NCBI GenBank assembly: GCA_903850425.1
Contig: CAINLR010000001.1
Location: 62,001-126,000 of the forward strand
Length of the DNA: 64,000 nucleotides
Direction of reading: 5' to 3'
Source: an uncultured Verrucomicrobia subdivision 3 bacterium
Lineage (GTDB): Bacteria > Verrucomicrobiota > Verrucomicrobiia > Limisphaerales > UBA11358
The position numbers and the translations under genes are program-made. Shown here in pieces: positions 51,731 through 61,401 of this stretch. A model generated the notes under the pieces. It did no database searches. It saw only the letters and a program-made list of their open reading frames with translations, and was not told the origin of the DNA. Position 1 is the stretch's first letter; every line of letters starts with the position of its first letter.

Positions 51731-54700
51731 TAATCAGGTTTGGTTTTCGCAAACAGCTCCTTGACCTCCGCCGCGGTGAGCGCGCCGCGACGGATGGTGA
51801 AGGATTGAAGCGAGCCGTGGAAGCTACGTTCATGTTCCCAAGGATCCGGCGTGCCGATGTTCACGAATGAATTTGCGTCGTCCTTCAGTTCAATATCGCG
51901 ACGGCCAATGGGCGCGCCGTCTTTATAGAGCGCGAGCGTTTTGCCATTGAAAGTCGCGGTGAGCATTTGCCAGCGGCCGACTTCGAGCGGGGAACGGCTC
52001 ACGACATCTTGATTGGCCGCCCAAAAGCGGATGCCATCGTTGATGATCGCAAAATAGCGGCTGGTTCCGCCATCGGAATTATCTTCATCTGTGCCGAAGC
52101 CCGCGATAATGATCCGGTCTTCCGGCGTGCGCTCCGGCTTGACCAAAACATTCATGGTCCACATGTCGCTCTTCTTCAGCGGCAAGCCGGCGACATTGGT
52201 CTTGATACCCTTGGCCGAAAGTTGAGGCGCTTTCATGGAATAGGCTAGATTCTGGGCGTCGAACGGCAATGAGGTTGGGGTAATGACATTACCATTGGCG
52301 CTCCGATCTTTGACTCCGCTTACCTTGAGCGTGAAGTCCTTTCCGGCCGGAATCGGCGCGGCAAAAGTCACCGTAACATTTCGGCCATCGGTTGATTGCG
52401 TAACTTTGCTGATGGCCAGAGCCGGCTCCACCACATAATTGTTCGCATCCGCTGCCGTTGCCGGATCAAGTGATTTGGAGAAAACCAAATCAAGTGCGGT
52501 CAAATTTTTATCTGCCAACATGCTCACGACTGCGGGCGGGGTGTTGTCATGAATTTCAATATTACCCCGAACGATCGGCCCAACTTTGCCGTTTTCATCA
52601 ATTTGGGCGACGGCGATTTTTACCGGGTCGGAACACATAATAGGCTCGAAGTATGCGGGCGAACTGGCGATTGGATCACTGCCGTCCAGCGTGTAATGCA
52701 AATCGCCGGGACGATGATAAAGCGGCGCGATCAGCGTGATAGCAGTCGCTTGATTATAACTCTGGCCCGCTTGCGGAATGACGGGCCCGCCACCGGGCTG
52801 ATGATTGGCAAGCGTGTCATAGAGCGGTGCCGCCGGCGGCGTGGCGGTGGGTTCGCTGGCCACGCTCACGGCGAAGACGCGGATCTTGGAATTATCCGGC
52901 AGCGTCAGATTCTTCGTGCCGGCGGGCAAATCGTAGGTGAGTTCGAACAGATACGAAAAGCTGTAGAAGGCATCACCCTGAGGTGTGTTGTGGTGCGTGG
53001 CAAACCAAGCGACCGGCGTGCGTTTGATAAAGCCCGGCGTGAGACCAATCGGCGGCTGGCTCGGTTCTAGGTCGATCCGCTGATTCGGATTATCCCAAAC
53101 GCGGTTGTCCCATTGGCCGATGTAGCCGGTCCAATTGGGAATGTTAAAGGACTGCGTGCCGGAACCGATTTTGAGCTGACCCGTCGCGTCGCCGTCAGCC
53201 GCCACCAACAGATGGACGCGATTGAAATTTCCGATCGGCAAGTCAAGGCTCTGGCCGCGCGCCGTGACAGCGTTCTTTTGGCCATCAGCAGCGGAACCGA
53301 GTTGGAACTCGACGCCTTCACGGGTGATTTGTTTCGGAAACATTTCGGCCGGATACGCCGCGCCGCTGGAGTTCATGGCGCCATCGTCGCGCTTGGTCCG
53401 GCTGCTGACGACGTCCGTATCGAAACTCAGCGGCACCGCTTGACTGGACACGCGTGCCACCGTTGCGGTCGGTGGCGCGAGCTTGAGCGCGAAGGCTTTT
53501 AGTCCGAATCCCTTCATGCTGAAGTTGAGCTGGCCAGCTTGAATCGTGGCATTGCCAATGGGCGCTTCCTGACCATTCACCTCGCGAGCAGCGGTGATGG
53601 CGACCGGGAAACGCAGCGCGATATTTGCGGCGGGCTTACCGGTAAGTTCTTTGAAGCGGACAATAATTTCGTCGCTGTCTTCGGCTTTCTTCACGGCTTC
53701 GACTTGAACCTGGTCGCTATTGACGGTCAGCAACGAGAAGGTGCGGGCGTTGCCGGAATGCGCTTCCGGCAGAAACGCGCGCAGCGGTTGATTAAGCCGC
53801 GCGGCCTGCCACGCGTCACGACCTTCGCTCCAATCACCCTTGTGGCCGGCGATGGCATAGACGATTTCATGACGGCCCTGATCCTGCGTGCCCTGATCGC
53901 GATAACCACCGCGCGTGCCAGGCGTGTAGAGCAGCGTGAGGCGCAGCGTATTATTGTCGGGTTTGTCGGAACCATATTTGGAGTCGCTCATCACTTCCAC
54001 GCCATAGCCGCCACTGGCGTCGGTAAGATCCATCCATTGTTGCAGCGGCAATTCGAAGCGCGTGGGCTTGTCATTGTCGCGTATTGAAACGCCGACTTTG
54101 TCGGCAAAAGCCGCATTGCTGTTGGCGGCGGTGAAAGTAAAATCGGCTTTCAAGCTGGCTCCAAACGAGCGCCAGTCAATGTTGTTGAACAGTTCAACGC
54201 GGTCGCCACCACTGCCGGCGGCCAGTCGGATTTGCTGCGTGAAGGTGCTGTTCTCCGTCGTGCGTTTGACTTCGAGAGTCACGCGAGCCGGGCCGGATTC
54301 GACGATGCGAATTTCCGCCGGGCCTTCGACGAAACCACGCGCGGGCTTTTGGCGATCTTCCCAATCCATGTTCCAAGCCGGCCACTGCGCCGGATTTTCC
54401 GAATGGAATGAAAGCCGTGCCGGAGCGGAGAGTAGTTCGCGATTGAGCGCTTTGTCGAAAACGGAACCGATGTCACCGGTGGCATTCAGCGAGACTTTGT
54501 AGCGAGCGTTTTCAAGTGTGTTGACAGTGACGGCCAGACTAGACGCCGCTGCGCTCGTCGCTTCCGGGCGCACATCGTAGATGGCGTAACCGACTGAAGG
54601 AACTTTCGCAACGAAGAGCACGCGGAGCGTATTGCCATCGCGTCCGAGAATCTGCGTCGGCACCGGCTGACCCTCTGGATTGTAGGCCGTGACGGCACCA

Positions 54701-56034
54701 GGAACTTTTCCGGCAAACGAAATGTTAGCTTCAACCGCATCTTCGCGTTCGATCGCGAGCGGATTATAAACCGCGACCGGAACGCCTTTGGCGGTGGTAT
54801 TGAGAGTAGATAGCACAGCGGCAGAAGAACGTTCGGCAACGTAAGCGAATTGATTCAGCGCCAGAACTTCGTCGTTCCAGGAGTATTCGTAAGCCTTCGG
54901 CAAGCTGGTGCCGGGCATGATGTCGTGCATCTGGGAACCGAGCACCAGATCCCAACCCGCGTAGATGGTGGACTGCGGATAAGGCGCGGCGCCGAGCCAG
55001 TAGGCAATCGTGGCCGCGCTTTCGGCGGCGTTGGCGAGCTGCTCATTCTGCCGGTTCCATCGCTTCATGTAAGCTTCCGAGGAAAGCGAGCCGGCCGAGT
55101 GATTGACCAACAGCAAGTCGCCTTTGTAGGTCGGCAGCTTAGCGGCCTGTTCCAGGCTGATGTCATTATACATTTCGTCGGAGCGCGCAGAGATCACGCG
55201 AACCGGGCTGTTATTGGTCATCGCGCGTTCGATCCATCTGACGGATTCGTCGCTGGGAGCGCCGCCTTTGTCGCCCGTGCCGTAATATTTGTAATCGGCA
55301 AAGACGCCTGACTTTTCACCGGTGACATTGATGCGCTTGAGCCATGATTCGCTCTTGCTCAAGTCTTCCGTCACGCGTGCGCCGTAGCCGCCGGGATTCA
55401 AGGCGGCGATGACCGACGATCCGTCCGGTCCAACCCATGTGCCGATGCTGAAAGGAACTCCAATCGCCGAGCCCCAGGTGAGTTTCTGGGTGGAAAATCC
55501 CTTGAGTCCTTCATGGGTAAAGATCGTGGGCAGTGAAGCGGGAAACCCAAAACAATCCGGCAGCAAATAGTCGTCGCTTTGGATGCCAAACTCACGCTTG
55601 AAGTAATGATTCCCGTAAAGCGTCTGGCGGACAAACGATTCGAGCGAAGGAATGTTGGCATCGTTTTCGTCCACCGACGAACCGCCCGGATACCAGCGGC
55701 CTTGTTGAACATATTTTTTCACGCGCTCGAAGCCTTCGGGATAATACTCCTGCATGAACTCGTAACGCCGCGAACCGGTAAAGTTAAACACATAGTTCGG
55801 ATATTTTTCCAGGAGAGGGAAGTTCTGCTCCATCGTGTTGCGCACAAAATCCTGGATGGTGGTGTAGTAAGACCAGCGCCATTGCGTGTCGAGGTGCGCG
55901 TAGCCCACGACATAGAGATTCTTGTCCTGCGCGAGATCCGCCGGCTTGGCGGGTTGTTTTTGAAACGCGTCGGCGCCGAACAAGGCGGTGGCAACGCAAC
56001 AGTTGCACATTAAGAGGCCGAAAACTTTTTTCAT
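51730..56034 (-). CDS. Very large GH38 alpha-mannosidase
   Basis: A 1434-residue exported glycoside hydrolase family 38 enzyme. After the signal (FGLLMCNCCVATALFGA) the catalytic domain shows the zinc site YAHLDTQWRWSY (His47, Asp49) and the nucleophile motif LLPDCFGFP (Asp160). The family beta domains follow. C-terminal additions include a chitobiase-like module (LHYTLDGSDPIASSPAYFEP, about 1110-1130), a bacterial Ig-like stretch and a LamG/concanavalin-like end (about 1290-1430). GH38 removes alpha-mannosyl residues by a retaining mechanism. It lies 31 bases after the PTS gene, so sugar release and uptake are probably co-regulated. Start 56034 restores the signal peptide. Confidence 0.9.
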   Translation of the reverse strand: MKKVFGLLMCNCCVATALFGADAFQKQPAKPADLAQDKNLYVVGYAHLDTQWRWSYYTTIQDFVRNTMEQNFPLLEKYPNYVFNFTGSRRYEFMQEYYPEGFERVKKYVQQGRWYPGGSSVDENDANIPSLESFVRQTLYGNHYFKREFGIQSDDYLLPDCFGFPASLPTIFTHEGLKGFSTQKLTWGSAIGVPFSIGTWVGPDGSSVIAALNPGGYGARVTEDLSKSESWLKRINVTGEKSGVFADYKYYGTGDKGGAPSDESVRWIERAMTNNSPVRVISARSDEMYNDISLEQAAKLPTYKGDLLLVNHSAGSLSSEAYMKRWNRQNEQLANAAESAATIAYWLGAAPYPQSTIYAGWDLVLGSQMHDIMPGTSLPKAYEYSWNDEVLALNQFAYVAERSSAAVLSTLNTTAKGVPVAVYNPLAIEREDAVEANISFAGKVPGAVTAYNPEGQPVPTQILGRDGNTLRVLFVAKVPSVGYAIYDVRPEATSAAASSLAVTVNTLENARYKVSLNATGDIGSVFDKALNRELLSAPARLSFHSENPAQWPAWNMDWEDRQKPARGFVEGPAEIRIVESGPARVTLEVKRTTENSTFTQQIRLAAGSGGDRVELFNNIDWRSFGASLKADFTFTAANSNAAFADKVGVSIRDNDKPTRFELPLQQWMDLTDASGGYGVEVMSDSKYGSDKPDNNTLRLTLLYTPGTRGGYRDQGTQDQGRHEIVYAIAGHKGDWSEGRDAWQAARLNQPLRAFLPEAHSGNARTFSLLTVNSDQVQVEAVKKAEDSDEIIVRFKELTGKPAANIALRFPVAITAAREVNGQEAPIGNATIQAGQLNFSMKGFGLKAFALKLAPPTATVARVSSQAVPLSFDTDVVSSRTKRDDGAMNSSGAAYPAEMFPKQITREGVEFQLGSAADGQKNAVTARGQSLDLPIGNFNRVHLLVAADGDATGQLKIGSGTQSFNIPNWTGYIGQWDNRVWDNPNQRIDLEPSQPPIGLTPGFIKRTPVAWFATHHNTPQGDAFYSFSYLFELTYDLPAGTKNLTLPDNSKIRVFAVSVASEPTATPPAAPLYDTLANHQPGGGPVIPQAGQSYNQATAITLIAPLYHRPGDLHYTLDGSDPIASSPAYFEPIMCSDPVKIAVAQIDENGKVGPIVRGNIEIHDNTPPAVVSMLADKNLTALDLVFSKSLDPATAADANNYVVEPALAISKVTQSTDGRNVTVTFAAPIPAGKDFTLKVSGVKDRSANGNVITPTSLPFDAQNLAYSMKAPQLSAKGIKTNVAGLPLKKSDMWTMNVLVKPERTPEDRIIIAGFGTDEDNSDGGTSRYFAIINDGIRFWAANQDVVSRSPLEVGRWQMLTATFNGKTLALYKDGAPIGRRDIELKDDANSFVNIGTPDPWEHERSFHGSLQSFTIRRGALTAAEVKELFAKTKPD

Positions 56035-56065
56035 AATTATTGGGGGAGCGTTTTGCGAATTGAAC

Positions 56066-58570
56066 TTAAAATATTTTTTGCACCACGGCACAAAGCCGGT
56101 CGGGATCAGTTTCTCGTTCGAGTTCCGCGCGAAAATCGTCGTCCATGATCTGCCGCGCGAGTTTGGCCAGCACTTGCATGTGGGCATTGCCGCCCTTCGC
56201 CGCGCGAATGCCGAGCAGAATCACCACGCGCACCGGCTGGCCGTCGAGCGAATTCCACTCCACCGGCGATTTCAGTTTGAGCAGCACCAACGAGTTGAAA
56301 CGCACGGCGTTCGTCTGGCAATGGGGAATGGCGAAGCCGTGGCCAAAGCCGGTGGAATAAGTTGCCTCGCGCCGCCAAACCGCATCTTCCACCGCTGGGG
56401 AATCATCGGTCCGCCCCATGACAAACAGACGGTCAACCGCCTGCTTGATCACTTCTGCCTTGGTCGTCGCGTCGCAGTCAATCATGACCAAATCGGTCTC
56501 CAGCAGCGGCACGTTGACTTGCGCCGAAAATTGTTCCAGCAGCGCGCTCACATCATCCGCCGTCGCGCAGTTCAACGCGGCTTCCAGCAACTGTTGACAT
56601 TTAGGCTGGTTCAGCCGAGCCAATTCAGCCTTAAGCCCGGCGACCGACGGCGCAGCGGCGCTGATTTTATTCAAACCAAGCCCAGCCAGCAGCGGCAGAA
56701 AACGCACTTGTCCGCCCATTTCACCGCACAAACTGATTTCCTTTTGCTGCGCCCGCGCGGCATCCGCGATGAGTTTGAGCAGGCGAAGAAAAGCCGGTTG
56801 CAGCGGATTCAACAGCGTTGCGAGCTGCGTATTCATGCGGTCCGCAGCCATGAAATACTGAAGTAGATCATTTGAACCGATGCTGAAAAAATCCAGTTCC
56901 TGACTCAGCGCGGCCATCGCCAGTGCCGCCGCTGGCACTTCGATCATGGCACCCACGGACATGGCTGGATCAAAGGCGATGTTTTCCGCCGCACATTTTT
57001 TTTGCTCCTCGACAACGATGTTTTTCACCCAGCGCGCTTCATCCACTGTGGCGATCATCGGAATCATCACACTCAATTTTCCGTTGGCCGAGGCGCGCAC
57101 CAGCGCCCGGATTTGCGTGCGGAACAGCGCTTCAAATTCTGGATAAATCCGGACCGCTCGCCGGCCGAGAAACGGATTTTCCTCCGCCGGCAAATTGAGA
57201 TACGCCAGCGGCTTGTCGCCGCCGACATCCAGCGTGCGAATCACCACCGGCCGGCCGTTCGCGGCGGCGAGCACGGCTTGGTAACTTTCAACTTGTTCCG
57301 ACTCGTCCGGCGGCGTGGGGCGGTCCAGAAACAGCATTTCGGTGCGGAATAGCCCAACGCCTTCCGCGCCGGAATCAAACGCCCCGGCTGCTTCTCCGGC
57401 GGTGGAGATATTGGCGGCGATTTCAATTCGTTGTCCGTCCTCGGTAGCCGCGTCGCGGGCAGCTAATTTTCCAAGTCGCGCTCGCCGGCCTGTGATGCGC
57501 CGTTCTTCCAGCGTGTAATAGCGCCGAGCCGCATCCGTGAGATTCGTCACGAGCGCACCGGCATCCGCATCCACCACGATTTCCTGATGATCAAATTGAA
57601 TCGTCGAAAGATTCGTCACGCCGGCCAGCGTCGGGATGTTAAACGAGCGGGCGAGAATCACCGTGTGCGAAGTGCCGCCGGCTCTGGCCAGCACGAGGCC
57701 TTTCAAAAACTTCCTGTCGAGCGCGAGAAATTGTCCGGGCGTCAGCGCTTCGGCGACGACGACGGCATCGGCGGTTAATTTGACCTCGGCGGACTTGGCA
57801 GCTTCGCCGTAAATCTCTCCCAACAGTTGCAGACAGACATCCTGAATGTCCAATGCCCGCTCACGCAACATTTCGTTGCCGCTCGCCGCCAGCAGGTTTG
57901 AAAAATGCAGCTCTGCCTCTTCAATCGCGCCCGCCGCCGTGCGCTGACGTGTGATCACCGCCTCGCGCAAGCTGGTGCGAAAATCCACATCGCGAGCGAT
58001 GGACTGATGCACCTTGACGAGTTCCGCCTCGATGTGCTTCGTGCGGCCCAGTCGCTGAAGGTAAGTTGCGTTTAATTTTTCCAGCGCCGCTTCCAATCGT
58101 TGCCATTCCATTTCTGTGTCAGTCACGCCGTGGCGCGGCAGCGATGGCGGAATGGAAAATTTTCCGAACGGCACCACGCGTCCGCGTCCGATGCCCGGCA
58201 CCACGCGCTGGCCGCGATAAATCGTCGCGCCAGCATCGCGCAAGCAGGGTGAAAGTGGTGTGGCGGCCTCGGTTTTCGTCGCCGTCAGCGGCGCATCGCA
58301 ATGGGGAAATTTATCACGCAAAAAGGCGCGTAACCCCGCCATCGCCTCGTGTTCATCCGGCCCGCTCACCGTGAAGACACAGGAGTCCCCCATCCGGACA
58401 TCCGTGCCAACCATCGCCAGAATACTCTTGCCGTTGGCGGCGCGCTGCGTGCGGCGGTTGAACAGCGTCACGGCGGAAGAAAAATGACGCACCACTTCTT
58501 CCAGCGCACTCGCGGGCCGCGCATGAATTCCGCTAGGCAGCGGACAAACGAATTCCTGCTCCAGAGCCAT
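56066..58570 (-). CDS. HPr-Enzyme I-EIIA phosphotransferase fusion
   Basis: An 834-residue single polypeptide containing three PTS units. HPr is N-terminal with His16 in PSGIHARPASALEE. Enzyme I follows with its phospho-His near 302 (GGTSHTVILAR) and the ISLCGEMGG catalytic Cys motif. A C-terminal fructose-type EIIA has its His near 750 (GFAIPHCQ). It carries phosphate from PEP to the separate EIIB encoded 5 bases upstream. Fused arrangements exist elsewhere in other domain orders. No phosphofructokinase gene is in the window. Confidence 0.93.
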   Translation of the reverse strand: MALEQEFVCPLPSGIHARPASALEEVVRHFSSAVTLFNRRTQRAANGKSILAMVGTDVRMGDSCVFTVSGPDEHEAMAGLRAFLRDKFPHCDAPLTATKTEAATPLSPCLRDAGATIYRGQRVVPGIGRGRVVPFGKFSIPPSLPRHGVTDTEMEWQRLEAALEKLNATYLQRLGRTKHIEAELVKVHQSIARDVDFRTSLREAVITRQRTAAGAIEEAELHFSNLLAASGNEMLRERALDIQDVCLQLLGEIYGEAAKSAEVKLTADAVVVAEALTPGQFLALDRKFLKGLVLARAGGTSHTVILARSFNIPTLAGVTNLSTIQFDHQEIVVDADAGALVTNLTDAARRYYTLEERRITGRRARLGKLAARDAATEDGQRIEIAANISTAGEAAGAFDSGAEGVGLFRTEMLFLDRPTPPDESEQVESYQAVLAAANGRPVVIRTLDVGGDKPLAYLNLPAEENPFLGRRAVRIYPEFEALFRTQIRALVRASANGKLSVMIPMIATVDEARWVKNIVVEEQKKCAAENIAFDPAMSVGAMIEVPAAALAMAALSQELDFFSIGSNDLLQYFMAADRMNTQLATLLNPLQPAFLRLLKLIADAARAQQKEISLCGEMGGQVRFLPLLAGLGLNKISAAAPSVAGLKAELARLNQPKCQQLLEAALNCATADDVSALLEQFSAQVNVPLLETDLVMIDCDATTKAEVIKQAVDRLFVMGRTDDSPAVEDAVWRREATYSTGFGHGFAIPHCQTNAVRFNSLVLLKLKSPVEWNSLDGQPVRVVILLGIRAAKGGNAHMQVLAKLARQIMDDDFRAELERETDPDRLCAVVQKIF

Positions 58571-58575
58571 GACGA

Positions 58576-58872
58576 TTATTTCGCCTGGGCGAAAATGGCT
58601 TCCGGATCCTTCAGCGCCGCCTGGACCGGCACTTGAATTTTGCGCGCGTTGGCAAATCGTTCCTCTTGTTCAATCGCAATGTCCGTCGCGAGGATGACCG
58701 CATCGGCGGCATCCACTTCGGCTTGCGTCAATTCGTTTTGAATGCCCATGGCCCCCTGGGTTTCAACCTTGATGGTGTGCCCCAGTTTCTTGGCCGTTTT
58801 TTCCAGTTGGGCGGCGGCCATGTAGGTGTGGGCGATGCCCGTCGGGCACGCAGTGACAGCGACGAAGTTCAT
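58576..58872 (-). CDS. PTS fructose-type EIIB
   Basis: A 98-residue soluble EIIB of the fructose family with the phospho-Cys in VTACPTGIAHTYMAA (Cys9). It takes phosphate from the EIIA domain and passes it to the sugar in EIIC. In most FruA systems it is fused to EIIC; here it is a separate short protein. It lies 8 bases from the EIIC gene and 5 bases from the HPr-EI-EIIA gene. Confidence 0.9.
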   Translation of the reverse strand: MNFVAVTACPTGIAHTYMAAAQLEKTAKKLGHTIKVETQGAMGIQNELTQAEVDAADAVILATDIAIEQEERFANARKIQVPVQAALKDPEAIFAQAK

Positions 58873-58880
58873 GTTTTATT

Positions 58881-59933
58881 TTATTTCGTGGTGGCGGGAT
58901 TGGAATTTTTTTTGATTAAATTAATCGTGATGGCGGTGACGAGTGAGCCGGTAATAATCGCGACCACGTAAATCAGCCGGTGATCAATCACGGGCAGAAC
59001 AATCGGCCCGCCGTGCGGCGCGTGATCGCCCACGCCGCCGAGCATCGCAATCGTGGCGGAAACCATCGAGCCCAACATGATGGTTGGAATTACCCGCAAA
59101 GGATCGCCGGCCGCAAAGGGAATCGCCCCCTCGGTGACGCCCACCAAACCCATGCCCAGCGCGGCTAGCCCGGATTCGCGTTGTTCTTCCGTCCAACTTT
59201 TGCGGCCGATTAACGTTGCCAATCCCAAGCCGAGCGGCGGCGTGCAAATGGCGGCGGCACAGGCACCCATGATGGCATAATTGCCCTGCTGAATCATGGC
59301 CGCGCCAAAGAAGAACGCCGCCTTGTTGACCGGTCCGCCCATGTCGAAAGCGATCATCGCGCCCAACACCATCGCCAGCACAATCTGCGACCCGCTTTGC
59401 AAACCTTCCAAGAACTTCATCATATCTACCATGATGGTCGCGATTGGGATATTCAACGTCAGCATCAGCAAACCGACGGGCAAGGCGGACAAAATCGGAA
59501 TCACAATGATCGGCATGATCGGCCGAAACATCGTCGGCACCTTGAGTTTTTTCAGCAAGTTTGTCACATGTCCCGCAACCATGCCGATGATAATCGCGCC
59601 CAGAAACCCCGCGCTCGCGGATTTGCCGTCCACGATTTGCGGCATGCCCGCGATGAACCCGCCGACAAATCCCGGCACCAAACCTGGGCGGCTGGCCATG
59701 CCAAACGCTATGAAACCGGCCAGCACCGCTGGAAACAATTGGAACGCCGTCGTGCCAATCGTCAACATTTTTTTGACCAGTGCCGGGGCTTTGGAAAAGT
59801 CCGGGCCGGTGGCCGTCATCGGCACAAAGGTGATGGATAGCGCAATCAAAATGCCGCCACAGGCAATAAAGGGAATGACGTGGGAAACTCCGGTCAACAG
59901 ATACTGTTTATGCTTTTGCAACAAGGCTTTCAT
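58881..59933 (-). CDS. PTS fructose-type EIIC permease
   Basis: A 350-residue EIIC with about nine or ten hydrophobic spans. Signatures are LTGVSHVIPFIACGGILIAL near the N terminus, AFDMGGPVNKAAF in the middle and GVTEGAIPFAAGDPLRVIP, the sugar-site motif of the fructose/mannitol group. It forms the membrane channel. Whether it takes fructose, mannose or mannosyl sugars cannot be settled; the two adjacent mannosidase genes favour a mannose-related substrate. Confidence 0.9.
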   Translation of the reverse strand: MKALLQKHKQYLLTGVSHVIPFIACGGILIALSITFVPMTATGPDFSKAPALVKKMLTIGTTAFQLFPAVLAGFIAFGMASRPGLVPGFVGGFIAGMPQIVDGKSASAGFLGAIIIGMVAGHVTNLLKKLKVPTMFRPIMPIIVIPILSALPVGLLMLTLNIPIATIMVDMMKFLEGLQSGSQIVLAMVLGAMIAFDMGGPVNKAAFFFGAAMIQQGNYAIMGACAAAICTPPLGLGLATLIGRKSWTEEQRESGLAALGMGLVGVTEGAIPFAAGDPLRVIPTIMLGSMVSATIAMLGGVGDHAPHGGPIVLPVIDHRLIYVVAIITGSLVTAITINLIKKNSNPATTK

Positions 59934-60008
59934 GCTTGGTTAGTGGGGCTTTAATGGGTGATGTGATTGCTGATTTGAACTCATTCTGCATTTCCGCCCG
60001 CCTGCGGG

Positions 60009-60033
60009 CAATCTCAAAGCTTTGCGGAGATTG
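60009..60033. promoter_or_regulatory. Inverted repeat upstream of the PTS operon
   Basis: CAATCTC (60009-60015) and GAGATTG (60027-60033) are perfect inverted arms around an 11-base centre containing AAAGCTTT. It lies about 76-100 bases before the EIIC start on the minus strand. It could be an operator or a leader hairpin. No promoter pair was convincing in the 280-base gap. Confidence 0.3.
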
Positions 60034-60213
60034 TAAACCGGCCAAATATTCAAAGCGCCCGCCTGCTTGGTGATTGACAAACAGAAGCAGCGGTCGGCTT
60101 GATTGTGTGGCATTTCATTGGTTTAGAAAAGTAACGGCAATCGCGCCCAGTAGCCAGCCCCCCAATCTGATAGTTTTCGATTCCAGCTCATTCCCTGATT
60201 GCGTCATGAATGC

Positions 60214-61314
60214 TTAATGTTCCGATTCGCCCGGAACTTCCGGGATACCTGGATCATCAAGAATTTGCACGGCGGTGGCGCCACATAGCGTTTTCCAATC
60301 TTGCAGCACCCAGACGACTTTCTTGTCCGGAGTCACTTCGACCAGTTGCGGGCCTCTGCCATTGTCGCCGCGCGAAGTCAAGATGGTGTTGCCGTTGGCC
60401 AGCCGGGTGGCCGTCTGCGCAGCGGAGGCCAGACGATATTGCTCCGGCAGATCACGGTTCTTGAGTTCCCAGACTGTCTGGCCTTTGGAATTAACTTCAC
60501 GCGTGAGGTTGTCGCCTTCGGCGGAGATCAGGGTATTACCGTTCTTGAGCCGGATGGCCGCCCATGGCATCTTGATTTTATATTGCCAGATTTCGTTGAA
60601 ATTTTTGTCATATTCCACGATGACGCCCATGCCGAAGACAGAGACGAGGTAGGTGCCTTGGCTGGTGACGCGCGTCCGGCGGAACTGTCCATGAATCCCG
60701 TTGGGATTCGGCGGCTGGCTGAACGGGAGGACATGTTCAACCTCGGTGGCTCCGGTCTTGATGTTGACGACCATCAGCTTGGGCGGCAGCCCATTCACGA
60801 CGAACATGACCCGGTCTAACCCGATGGGCTGGCAAGTATGGATTTCCGTGTGATTGGCGCCGCCGGCCTTATTGCAATCATAGCGCCACACCACTTTTTT
60901 ATCCGGCGTGATTTCGGCAATGTATTCCATTCGGGTATAGAGAATGTTGCCGTTGGAAAGCATCCACACATCGTCGTATTCGTAGCTCGTGCCGGTGGAA
61001 TAGGTCCAGATCACCTTGCCATCGTTGACGAGGAACATCTTGTCATAATTCTCACCGACATACAGCATCGGGTGCTGCGCGAGACCTTTGCCGGGCAGAT
61101 TGGGAGGCGTGATGCCGTTCGTCCACTTGCCGGCGGGCGACGGAGTTTCGTCCAGCCCCAGCGCCGGCACATTCGCGGCGGTGAAGAGATGGAGCACATC
61201 CATGCAAGGTGTCGCCGAGGCCGACTTGGTGGTCGGCGTGTAACAGCCAGTCGCAGTCGCGAGCAAGCCGATGGCCGTGAATGCCGCCAGAAGGGAGCGA
61301 AGGTTTCTATTCAT
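60214..61314 (-). CDS. Lipoprotein with beta-propeller-like repeats
   Basis: A 366-residue lipoprotein (LLATATGCYTP lipobox). The mature protein has repeated motifs such as VIWTYSTGTSYEYDD, NGNILYTRMEYIAEITPDKK and VVWRYDC, repeated later as NGNTLISAEGD, NGNTILTSRGD and VEVTPDKKVVWVLQD. These are typical of arylsulfotransferase/PQQ-like propellers. It probably faces the periplasm. Its position between GH92 and the PTS genes suggests a binding or scaffolding role in glycan use, not shown. Confidence 0.75.
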   Translation of the reverse strand: MNRNLRSLLAAFTAIGLLATATGCYTPTTKSASATPCMDVLHLFTAANVPALGLDETPSPAGKWTNGITPPNLPGKGLAQHPMLYVGENYDKMFLVNDGKVIWTYSTGTSYEYDDVWMLSNGNILYTRMEYIAEITPDKKVVWRYDCNKAGGANHTEIHTCQPIGLDRVMFVVNGLPPKLMVVNIKTGATEVEHVLPFSQPPNPNGIHGQFRRTRVTSQGTYLVSVFGMGVIVEYDKNFNEIWQYKIKMPWAAIRLKNGNTLISAEGDNLTREVNSKGQTVWELKNRDLPEQYRLASAAQTATRLANGNTILTSRGDNGRGPQLVEVTPDKKVVWVLQDWKTLCGATAVQILDDPGIPEVPGESEH

Positions 61315-61401
61315 GCTAAATAATTTTAGAGTTGAGTCACTTCTATAAAGCGATTGTTCTGGCCAAACATGTTTTGATCGGATGGTATCGCCCTATTCTT
61401 G

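Noticed and set aside
60009-60033. Rho-independent terminator at the PTS upstream hairpin
   Set aside because: The stem is not followed by a T-run on either strand; it is listed only as a possible regulatory hairpin.
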